18,100 bases of DNA from JBQCHF01 sp051953655. GTDB lineage: Bacteria > Actinomycetota > Actinomycetes > Motilibacterales > Motilibacteraceae. Within the stretch, counting starts at the first letter, position 1, and each line of letters begins with the position of its first letter. Of this stretch, positions 7,405-14,240 are shown piece by piece. The notes under the pieces were generated by a model. That model ran no database searches, had not been told where the DNA came from, and was given only the letters and a program-made list of their open reading frames with translations. Where the stretch lies: positions 1-18,100 of the forward strand of contig JBQCIO010000267.1 of NCBI GenBank assembly GCA_051953655.1, given 5' to 3'. A program made the position numbers and the translations under genes.

Positions 7405-7691
7405 CGGACCTCCATTCCTCCCTCGGGTCACGCTGCGACCGGCCGGACCGGCCGCGCCGGCAGACCGTCGGACCAGACCGGCCGAGCGGGGGTTGCACGG
7501 TCCGTCCGCGGGCACCACCCCGCTCGTTCTCACGTCCTCACTGCGCGCGCACGGCCCGGAGACGCAGCGGGAGGTCGTGACCGGCCGGTCGATCCAATCC
7601 CGGTCCAGTTGTACTTCTGTCACAACTTCCGGCGCCACTTCTACTGATCGACTCGCAGAAACTCACGCCGTGGCGCACGGATGCTGCAAGC
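7405..7691. promoter_or_regulatory. Divergent promoter region of regulator and hopanoid operon
   Basis: This 287-bp gap separates the regulator start from hpnC and should contain the promoter of the whole operon. Visible structure includes an inverted repeat AGTTGT (7607-7612) and ACAACT (7622-7627) with a 9-nt spacer, about 65-85 nt before the hpnC start, in a locally AT-richer patch. There is also a 12-bp palindrome GACCGGCCGGTC at 7579-7590. The dyad is a reasonable operator candidate. TTGTAC at 7609 could serve as a -35, but no good -10 follows at 17 nt. Confidence 0.4.
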
Positions 7692-8732
7692 GTGACCGCC
7701 GCTGCCGCTCAACCCGCGCTGCGCCGTGCCCGGCAGCGCTGGTCGACCCGGCAGGCTCGGCGGGGCGGCGGGTGGATCCCCCTGGAGCCGGCGTCCGCCG
7801 GCCGCGACAGCTCCTCCCGCGACCCCGGGCTGCGCAGGCTCGAGGCGGCGGAGAACTTCCCGGTCGCCCTGCGTCTGCTCCCGGCCGCCCACCGCAGGCA
7901 CCTGCAGGCCGTCTACGACGTCGCCCGCACCGTCGACGACCTCGGCGACACCCCCGCCGGCGACCCCGTCTCGCGCACCGAGGACCTGCGGGCCTTCGCC
8001 GCCGACCTGCGCTCGGTCTGGGGTCCGGGCGCCTCGCCGAACGGTCCCCGGCCCCAGCACCCGGTGCTCCGCCGGCTGGTGCCCGCCGTGCGCGCCTGCG
8101 GCCTCGAGGCCGAGCCGTTCGAGCGCCTGGTCGAGGCGAACCTCCACGACCAGCGGGTCGCCCGCTACGCGACCTTCGAGGACCTGCGCGGCTACTGCGC
8201 GCTGTCCGCCGACCCGGTGGGCCGGATCGTGCTGCAGGTCTTCGGCCGGTCCACCCCGCAGCGGGTGAGCTGGTCGGACCAGGTGTGCACCGCCCTGCAG
8301 GTGCTGGAGCACCTGCAGGACGTGGCCGAGGACCGGGCCCGCGGCCGGGTCTACCTGCCCCAGGAGGACCTGGCCGCGTTCGGCGTCACCGAGTCCGACC
8401 TCGACGCCCCGGTGGCCGGCCCGGCACTCGCCGCCCTGGTGCGGTGGGAGACCGAGCGGGCCGCCCGGCTGCTCTCGGAGGGTGCGCTGCTGGTCGGCGA
8501 CCTGCGGGGCTGGGCGCGCCTGGCGGTCGCCGGGTTCGTGGCCGGTGGCCTGGCCACGGCGGACGCGCTGCGGCGCCCCGGCGTCGACGTCCTGGTCGCC
8601 ACCCCGCGGCCCCGACGCGCCGACGTCGGCCGGCACGCGATCACCCTCCTGACCGGGCCGTCAAGGTCTGGTCCGTCTGTTGCACCTGGCACGGGTATGC
8701 ATGCCGGCACTGGGCCGAGGAGGAGATCGTGA
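7692..8732 (+). CDS. hpnC: HpnC, hydroxysqualene synthase subunit of the HpnCDE route
   Basis: This is a squalene/phytoene synthase family protein of 346 residues. In the HpnCDE route, HpnD makes presqualene diphosphate and HpnC converts it to hydroxysqualene. The HpnC signature AENFPVALRLLPAAHRRHL is at about residues 54-72. The two Asp-rich substrate/Mg sites are VDDLGD (81-86) and QDVAEDRARGRVYLP (from Q209, with D210 and E213-D214). The protein is somewhat longer than usual: ~50 polar residues precede the domain, and the last ~30 residues are low-complexity Gly/Ser/Pro/Arg, largely sequence that also carries the hpnD leader and Shine-Dalgarno. The GTG start at 7692 has no strong Shine-Dalgarno. 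It is first in the operon and overlaps hpnD by 4 nt (GTGA). A carotenoid phytoene synthase role is less likely given the adjoining shc. Confidence 0.9.
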   Translation: MTAAAAQPALRRARQRWSTRQARRGGGWIPLEPASAGRDSSSRDPGLRRLEAAENFPVALRLLPAAHRRHLQAVYDVARTVDDLGDTPAGDPVSRTEDLRAFAADLRSVWGPGASPNGPRPQHPVLRRLVPAVRACGLEAEPFERLVEANLHDQRVARYATFEDLRGYCALSADPVGRIVLQVFGRSTPQRVSWSDQVCTALQVLEHLQDVAEDRARGRVYLPQEDLAAFGVTESDLDAPVAGPALAALVRWETERAARLLSEGALLVGDLRGWARLAVAGFVAGGLATADALRRPGVDVLVATPRPRRADVGRHAITLLTGPSRSGPSVAPGTGMHAGTGPRRRS

Positions 8733-9595
8733 GCACGACCGCCGACGCCTACGTCGCCTGCGAGGAGATCACCCGCACGCAGGCCCGCAACTTCTACTAC
8801 GGGATCCGGCTGCTGCCCGCGGACAAGCGGTCGGTGCTGTGCGCGGTCTACGCGCTGGCCCGCCGGGTCGACGACATCGGCGACGGCGACCTGCCCGTGC
8901 CGGCCAAGCGCGAGGCGCTGCACGCGCTGCGCTCCGCTGTGGAGCGGGGCGACAGCGCCGACCCGGTCATCTCCGCCGTCCACGACGGCGCGCGCCGGTT
9001 CCCCATCCCGCTGGGGGCCTTCGGCGAGCTCGTCGACGGCATGGAGATGGACGTGCTCATGGACAGCGAGGGCCGGCGCTACCGGACCTTCGAGGAGCTG
9101 GTCACCTACTGCCGCTGCGTCGCCGGGTCCGTCGGCCGGCTGTGCCTCGGCGTGTTCGGCAGCCGCCCGGACCCGCAGGCGGCGCACTACGCCGACAGCC
9201 TCGGCATCGCCCTGCAGCAGACCAACATCCTCCGCGACATCCGGGAGGACCTGCTGAACGGCCGGGTGTACCTGCCGCAGGAGGACCTCGACCGCTTCGG
9301 CGTTCAGCTGGCCGTCGACGCCTGCGGCCGGCTCGAGGACCCGGACGGCCGGCTCGGGGACCTGATCCGCGCCTCCGCCGCCAGGGCCGACTCCTGGTAC
9401 GCGACCGGGCTGCGCCTCGTGCCGCTCCTGGACCACCGCAGCGCCGCCAGCGCGCGGGCGATGGCCGGCATCTACCGGCGGCTGCTGGACCAGATGGCCG
9501 GGAGCCCGGAGCTGGTCTACGACCGCCGGCTGTCCCTGTCGGGCTGGCAGAAGGCGGGGGTCGCCGCGCGCGCCCTGTCCGGGATGGGCGCATGA
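8729..9595 (+). CDS. hpnD: HpnD, presqualene diphosphate synthase
   Basis: This is a 288-residue trans-isoprenyl diphosphate synthase of the squalene/phytoene synthase family, a normal length for HpnD. It condenses two farnesyl diphosphates head-to-head to presqualene diphosphate. The protein opens with EEITRTQARNFYYGIRLLP. The first Asp-rich site is RRVDDIGD (45-52, D48-D49-xx-D52), and the second is LRDIREDLLNGRVYLPQEDL with D170 and E173-D174. DVLMD near residue 108 fits the family's M-D-x-x-x-D region. The GTG start is well supported by AGGAGG a few bases upstream and by its 4-nt overlap with the hpnC stop. Its stop overlaps hpnE by ATGA. The neighbouring hpnC and hpnE distinguish it from phytoene synthase. 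Confidence 0.93.
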   Translation: MSTTADAYVACEEITRTQARNFYYGIRLLPADKRSVLCAVYALARRVDDIGDGDLPVPAKREALHALRSAVERGDSADPVISAVHDGARRFPIPLGAFGELVDGMEMDVLMDSEGRRYRTFEELVTYCRCVAGSVGRLCLGVFGSRPDPQAAHYADSLGIALQQTNILRDIREDLLNGRVYLPQEDLDRFGVQLAVDACGRLEDPDGRLGDLIRASAARADSWYATGLRLVPLLDHRSAASARAMAGIYRRLLDQMAGSPELVYDRRLSLSGWQKAGVAARALSGMGA

Positions 9596-11157
9596 GCGGG
9601 GCCGGCACGCGGGTCGCCGTGGTGGGCGGTGGCCTGGCCGGCATCACCGCGGCCCTCGCCCTGGCCGATGCCGGACGGGACGTGCTGCTGCTGGAGAGCC
9701 GGCCGCGGCTGGGCGGCCTGACGAACTCGTTCCGCCGCAGCGCTCGCGGCGACGCGGCAGCCGGCTCGTCGTCCAGCACGTCGTCCAGCTCGTTGTCCGG
9801 CACGTCGTCCAGCTCGTCGTCCAGCACAGACCTCTGGGTCGACAACGGCCAGCACGTGTTCCTGCGCTGCTGCACCGCCTACCGCGCCCTGCTGGACCGG
9901 CTGGGCACCGCCGGCGACGTCGAGCTGCAGCCGCGCCTCGACGTCCCGGTGCTGCGCCCCGGCCGGGCCCCGGCCCGGCTGCGGCGCACCGGCCTGCCCG
10001 CCCCGCTGCACCTGGGCGGTTCACTGCTGCGCTACGCGCCGCTGCCGTGGGCCGACCGGCTGCGGGTCGGGCCCGCCGCGCTGGCGATGAAGCGGCTGGA
10101 CCCGGCGGACCCGGCGGTCGACGCCCGCCCGTTCGGGCAGTGGCTCGCCGAGCACGGGCAGAGCCCGGCCGCGGTGGCCGCCCTGTGGGACCTGGTCGGG
10201 GTCGCCACGCTCAACCTGCCCGCCGCGCAGGCCTCGCTGGCCATGGCCGCCACCGTCTTCCAGCAGGGGCTGCTGGGCGCCGCCGACGCCGCCGACATCG
10301 GCTGGTCCACGGTCCCGCTGCAGCAGCTGCACGGCGACGCCGCCGCGCGGGCCCTGTCCGCCGCGGGGGCCGAGGTGCGGCTGCGCACCGCCGTCCGCGG
10401 GCTGGAGGCGGCCCGGGGCAGCGATGGCGGCTGGCTGCTGCGGACCGAGACCAACGGCGAGCCGGGTGCGGAGCAGGTGGCCGGCGTGGTGCTGGCGGTG
10501 CCGCCGGCGGCGGCCGAGCGGCTGCTGCCCGAGAGCGCGCTGGACCTGCCGGCCGGCTGGGCGCAGCGGCTGGGCACCTCGCCGATCGTCGACGTGCACG
10601 TGCGCTACGACCGCCGGGTGCTGGACGAGCCGTTCGCGGCCGGGCTGGACACCCCGGTGCAGTGGGTGTTCGACCGGACCGCGGGCCACCTTGCCCACGA
10701 CCAGCTTGCCCACGGCCACCCGTCCGACCGCCATCCCGACAGGGGAGAGGAGCAGTACCTGGTGGTCAGCCTCTCCGCCGCCGACGAGCTGGTCGACCTG
10801 CCCGCCGAGCAGGTGCGCGAGCGGATCGTGCCGGCCCTCGCCGAGCTGCTGCCCCGAGCCCGCGGCGCGCGCGTGCTCGACTCCTTCGTCACCCGGGAGC
10901 GGCACGCCACCTTCCGGGCCGCTCCCGGCAGCGGCGCCCTGCGACCGCCGGCCGCCACCGCGCTGCCGGGCCTGGCCGTGGCCGGCGCGTGGACCGCCAC
11001 CGGGTGGCCAGCCACGATGGAGGGCGCGGTGCGCAGCGGCAGCGCCGCCGCCGACGCCCTCCTGCGCGAGCCGAGCCGGAGCTCTCGCCCGTTCTCCGTG
11101 CCCGGCAGCCGGCTCACCTCCCCGACCGCCCTCCGCCCGACCGGGAGCGCCGCATGA
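9592..11157 (+). CDS. hpnE: HpnE, hydroxysqualene dehydroxylase, with low-complexity insertions
   Basis: This is an FAD-dependent amine-oxidase-fold protein of 521 residues that reduces hydroxysqualene to squalene, the last HpnCDE step. The N-terminal Rossmann motif is VAVVGGGLAGITAALALADA (G12-x-G14-x-x-G17). LWVDNGQHVFLRCC follows at ~81-94, and the C-terminal FAD-binding strand is LPGLAVAGAWTATGWPATME at about 461-480. HpnE proteins are commonly ~420-470 residues. This one is longer because of a Ser/Thr-only insertion at residues 60-79, a His/Asp-rich insertion at ~364-386, and a ~25-residue disordered tail. Both insertions fall between conserved blocks, so the enzyme can remain functional. 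ATG at 9592 overlaps the hpnD stop, and its own stop overlaps the next gene by ATGA. Confidence 0.9.
   Translation: MSGAGTRVAVVGGGLAGITAALALADAGRDVLLLESRPRLGGLTNSFRRSARGDAAAGSSSSTSSSSLSGTSSSSSSSTDLWVDNGQHVFLRCCTAYRALLDRLGTAGDVELQPRLDVPVLRPGRAPARLRRTGLPAPLHLGGSLLRYAPLPWADRLRVGPAALAMKRLDPADPAVDARPFGQWLAEHGQSPAAVAALWDLVGVATLNLPAAQASLAMAATVFQQGLLGAADAADIGWSTVPLQQLHGDAAARALSAAGAEVRLRTAVRGLEAARGSDGGWLLRTETNGEPGAEQVAGVVLAVPPAAAERLLPESALDLPAGWAQRLGTSPIVDVHVRYDRRVLDEPFAAGLDTPVQWVFDRTAGHLAHDQLAHGHPSDRHPDRGEEQYLVVSLSAADELVDLPAEQVRERIVPALAELLPRARGARVLDSFVTRERHATFRAAPGSGALRPPAATALPGLAVAGAWTATGWPATMEGAVRSGSAAADALLREPSRSSRPFSVPGSRLTSPTALRPTGSAA
9769..9828. repeat. Five 12-bp tandem repeats inside hpnE
   Basis: Five consecutive 12-bp units occur at 9769, 9781, 9793, 9805 and 9817, each a variant of TCGTCCAGCACG; the third is the most diverged. 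They lie in frame and encode SSST-SSSS-LSGT-SSSS-SSST between the dinucleotide-binding motif and the next conserved block of HpnE. This is a simple-sequence expansion within a conserved enzyme gene. Confidence 0.92.
10690..10722. repeat. Short imperfect 15-bp repeat inside hpnE
   Basis: CACCTTGCCCACGAC is followed directly by CAGCTTGCCCACGGC (11 core bases shared), giving HLAHD-QLAHG and opening a His/Asp-rich stretch up to about residue 386. It interrupts the segment that in HpnE runs from the VFDRT strand straight to QYLVVSLS. Confidence 0.7.
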
Positions 11158-12224
11158 CCGCCGCCACCGACCTGCGCCCTGGACGTGACCGGCGCGACCC
11201 GCAGCCGAACCCGGGGCGTCCCGGCCCGCTCGAGCGCGGTCGCAGCCTCTACCTCCCGGCCATGCGGCAGGCCGTGGCCCGGCTCGAGCCGACCAGCCGC
11301 GCCGTCGCCTCCTACCACCTCGGCTGGTCCGACCCGCAGGGGCGCCCGGTGGAGGGCGGCGGTGGCAAGGCGCTCCGGCCGGCCCTCGCGCTGCTGTCGG
11401 CCGAGGCGGTCGCCGCCCCGGCCGAGACCGGCCTGCCGGGGGCGGTGGCCGTGCAGCTGGTGCACGACTTCTCCCTGCTGCACGACGACCTCATGGACCG
11501 CGACCTCGAGCGCCGGCACCGCCCCACCGCCTGGGTGGTCTTCGGCGCCGGGCCGGCCGTGCTCGCCGGCGACGCCATGCTCGCGCTGGCGCAGGACGTC
11601 CTGCTCGAGGGCGGCGACGCGCGCGCGGTCGCCGCCGCCCGGCTGCTCGCCCGCACCGTCGGCGAGCTGGTCCGCGGCCAGTCCGCCGACCTCGCCTTCG
11701 AGTCCAGGCACGACGTCGGCCTGGGCGAGTGCCTGGACATGGCCGCCGGGAAGACCGGCGCGCTGCTGGCCGCCAGCGCCGCCGTCGGTGCCGTGCTCGC
11801 CGGGGCCGAGGCCCGCGAGGTGGAGGCGCTGTCCGCCTACGGCGAGTGCGTGGGGCTGGCCTTCCAGCTCGTCGACGACCTGCTCGGCATCTGGGGCGAC
11901 CCGGCCACCACCGGCAAGCCGGTGCTGGCGGACCTGCGCGCCCGCAAGAAGAGCCTGCCGGTCACCTACGCGCTGTCGGAGAAGGATCGCAACGCCGAGC
12001 AGCTGAAGGAATGGCTGGCCACCGACCCCGCCGACGACGACGAGGCGTCGCTGCGCCATGCCGCAGCGCTGGTCGAGCGCGCCGGCGGCCGGGACTGGGC
12101 CGCCGAGGAGGCCGACCGGCAGGTCGGCCTGGCCGAGGCCGCGCTGGACAGCGCCGACCTGACCGACCCCGCCCGCACCGAGCTCGTCGAGCTCGCCCGC
12201 TCTCTCGTCTCCAGGAGGTCCTGA
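11154..12224 (+). CDS. Polyprenyl (farnesyl/geranylgeranyl) diphosphate synthase
   Basis: This is a 356-residue trans-isoprenyl diphosphate synthase that condenses IPP onto allylic diphosphates. The first Asp-rich motif is LLHDDLMDRD (D111-D112-xx-D115) and the second is QLVDDLLGIWGD (D241-D242, with G245 where the third Asp of DDxxD often sits, then G248-D249). KALRPAL near residues 77-83 and ADLRARKKSLPVTYAL after the second motif are further family blocks. F106, five residues before the first motif, points to a short-chain product such as C15 or C20. In this operon farnesyl diphosphate for HpnD is the expected product, but geranylgeranyl diphosphate cannot be excluded. ATG at 11154 overlaps the hpnE stop. 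The ~30 N-terminal residues are polar and Arg/Pro-rich. Equivalent genes sit in the same place in Streptomyces hopanoid clusters. Confidence 0.9.
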   Translation: MTAATDLRPGRDRRDPQPNPGRPGPLERGRSLYLPAMRQAVARLEPTSRAVASYHLGWSDPQGRPVEGGGGKALRPALALLSAEAVAAPAETGLPGAVAVQLVHDFSLLHDDLMDRDLERRHRPTAWVVFGAGPAVLAGDAMLALAQDVLLEGGDARAVAAARLLARTVGELVRGQSADLAFESRHDVGLGECLDMAAGKTGALLAASAAVGAVLAGAEAREVEALSAYGECVGLAFQLVDDLLGIWGDPATTGKPVLADLRARKKSLPVTYALSEKDRNAEQLKEWLATDPADDDEASLRHAAALVERAGGRDWAAEEADRQVGLAEAALDSADLTDPARTELVELARSLVSRRS

Positions 12225-12227
12225 CCG

Positions 12228-14240
12228 GTGACCACCACCCCTGTCCGGCCCGAGCCCTCCCTCGACGGCACCGACGTCGTGGACCGGACCGAGGCCGGGC
12301 TCGCCGTCGTGGGGCCGCGCGAGGGCTCGGCCGGGCTCGCCGTGCAGCACGACGAGCCCGAGGGCCTCGCCGCCGCGCAGCGCGCCCGCGACGCCGCGGT
12401 GGCCCACCTGCGGGGCTTGCAGGACCCGGCCGGCTGGTGGAAGGGCGAGCTCGAGACCAACGTCACGATGGACGCCGAGGACCTGCTGCTGCGGCAGTTC
12501 CTCGGCATCCGCACCGCGGAGGAGACCGAGCAGGCGGCCCGCTGGATCCGCTCCCGGCAGCGCGAGGACGCCACCTGGGCCAACTGGTTCGGCGGCCCCG
12601 GCGACCTGTCCACCACCATCGAGGCCTGGGTGGCGCTGCGCCTGGCCGGCGACGAGCCGGCCGCCCCGCACATGGCCCGCGCCGCTGCCTGGGTGCGCGA
12701 GCAGGGCGGCCTGGAGCGCGCGCGGGTGTTCACCCGGATCTGGATGGCGCTGTTCGGGCTCTGGTCGTGGGACGACCTGCCCAACCTGCCGCCGGAGATC
12801 GTGTTCCTGCCGCGATGGATGCCCTTCAACGTCTACGACTGGGCCTGCTGGGCCCGGCAGACGATCGTGCCGCTCACCGTGGTGGCCACCCTGCGCCCGA
12901 GCCGACCGCTCCCGTTCGGCATCGACGAGCTGCGCAGCGGCCGCGGCCCCCAGCCGGCCCCGCCCACCCTCAGCTGGGGCGGCGCGTTCACCAAGCTGGA
13001 CAAGGTTCTTCACGCCTACGGCCACCGGCCGGTGCGCGCGGTGCGCCAGCTCGCCATGCGGCGGGCCGCGGAGTGGGTGCTGGCCCGGCAGGAGGCCGAC
13101 GGCGGCTGGGGCGGCATCCAGCCGCCCTGGGTCTACTCGCTGCTCATGCTGCACCTGCTCGGCTACCCGATGGACCACCCGGCCGTGCGCGCCGGGATCG
13201 AGGGCCTGGAGGGCTTTCTCGTCCGCGAGCAGACACCCGAGGGCGTGGTGCGCCGGCTCGAGGCCTGCCAGTCGCCGGTGTGGGACACCGCGCTCGCGGT
13301 CACCGCGCTGCGCGACGCCGACGTGCCCGCCGACGACCCCGGCCTGGTCCGCGCCGCCGACTGGCTGCTCGGCGAGGAGATCACCGTGCGCGGGGACTGG
13401 GCGGTCAAGCGCCCGCAGCTCGCCCCCGGCGGCTGGGCGTTCGAGTTCGCCAACGACGGCTACCCCGACGTCGACGACACCGCCGAGGTGGTGCTGGCCC
13501 TCGAGCGGGTGGCCCACCCCGACGTCGTGGCCACCTCCGCTGCGGTCGAGCGCGGCGTGGCCTGGGTCGCGGGAATGGTGAGCAAGGACGGCGGGTGGGG
13601 CGCGTTCGACGCCGACAACACCCGTGAGCTGGCCTACAAGCTGCCCTTCTGCGACTTCGGCGCCGTCATCGACCCGCCGTCGGCCGACGTCACCGCGCAC
13701 GCCGTGGAGATGCTGGCCGCCCGCGGGCTCGGGCACACCGAGACCGCCCGGCGGGGCATCGCCTGGCTGCTCGACGCGCAGGAGGCGGACGGGTCCTGGT
13801 TCGGCCGCTGGGGCGCCAACTACGTCTACGGCACCGGGGCCGTGGTGCCCGCGCTGGTCCGGGCCGGGCTGTCGCCGCAGCACGGCGCGATCCGCCGTGC
13901 GGTGCGCTGGCTGGAGGAGCACCAGGACGCCTCCGGCGGCTGGGGCGAGGACCTGCGCTCCTACACCGACCGCTCCTGGGTCGGGCGGGGCGCGCCCACC
14001 GCCTCGCAGACCGGGTGGGCGCTGCTCGCCCTGCTCGCCGCCGGCGAGCGCGGCTCCGCCGCGGTCCGCCGGGGCATCGCCTGGCTGGCGCGCACCCAGC
14101 GCGAGGACGGCACCTGGGACGAGCCGCAGTTCACCGGCACCGGGTTCCCCGGCGACTTCCTGATCAACTACCACCTCTACCGGCTGGTGTTCCCGCTCTC
14201 GGCGCTGGGGCGCTACCTCTCCGAGGGGGCGCGCGCATGA
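12228..14240 (+). CDS. shc: Squalene-hopene cyclase
   Basis: This is a 670-residue class II triterpene cyclase, monotopic in the membrane, that protonates squalene and cyclises it to hopene/hopanol. The catalytic DxDD motif is DVDDT (D414-V415-D416-D417). QW repeats are seen throughout, for example QREDATW, QEADGGWG, QEADGSWF and QREDGTW. The aromatic-lined channel blocks RWMPFNVYDWACWARQ and DGGWGAFDADNT are present, and the protein ends in the family's GDFLINYHLYRLVFPLSALGRY segment. The length is close to the usual ~630-680. About 45 N-terminal residues before the first cyclase block are variable. The GTG start is supported by AGGAGG at 12213-12218 and sits 3 nt after the preceding stop. 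Its own stop overlaps the next gene by ATGA. Confidence 0.97.
   Translation: MTTTPVRPEPSLDGTDVVDRTEAGLAVVGPREGSAGLAVQHDEPEGLAAAQRARDAAVAHLRGLQDPAGWWKGELETNVTMDAEDLLLRQFLGIRTAEETEQAARWIRSRQREDATWANWFGGPGDLSTTIEAWVALRLAGDEPAAPHMARAAAWVREQGGLERARVFTRIWMALFGLWSWDDLPNLPPEIVFLPRWMPFNVYDWACWARQTIVPLTVVATLRPSRPLPFGIDELRSGRGPQPAPPTLSWGGAFTKLDKVLHAYGHRPVRAVRQLAMRRAAEWVLARQEADGGWGGIQPPWVYSLLMLHLLGYPMDHPAVRAGIEGLEGFLVREQTPEGVVRRLEACQSPVWDTALAVTALRDADVPADDPGLVRAADWLLGEEITVRGDWAVKRPQLAPGGWAFEFANDGYPDVDDTAEVVLALERVAHPDVVATSAAVERGVAWVAGMVSKDGGWGAFDADNTRELAYKLPFCDFGAVIDPPSADVTAHAVEMLAARGLGHTETARRGIAWLLDAQEADGSWFGRWGANYVYGTGAVVPALVRAGLSPQHGAIRRAVRWLEEHQDASGGWGEDLRSYTDRSWVGRGAPTASQTGWALLALLAAGERGSAAVRRGIAWLARTQREDGTWDEPQFTGTGFPGDFLINYHLYRLVFPLSALGRYLSEGARA

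Noticed and set aside
7405..7638. An N-terminal extension of the regulator from an ATG at 7638
   Set aside because: The GTG at 7404 has a good GGAGG. The added residues have no recognisable fold and would cover the likely promoter and dyad.
7692..11157. A carotenoid set (two phytoene synthases plus a desaturase)
   Set aside because: The family folds are shared, but gene order hpnC-hpnD-hpnE followed by shc and hpnH, and the HpnC and HpnE signatures, point to squalene and hopanoid synthesis.
10605..14174. An 1189-codon open frame on the minus strand
   Set aside because: It is antisense to hpnE, the prenyl synthase and shc, which have full motif sets. Its translation is low-complexity Gly/Ala/Arg/Val/Gln typical of shadow frames.
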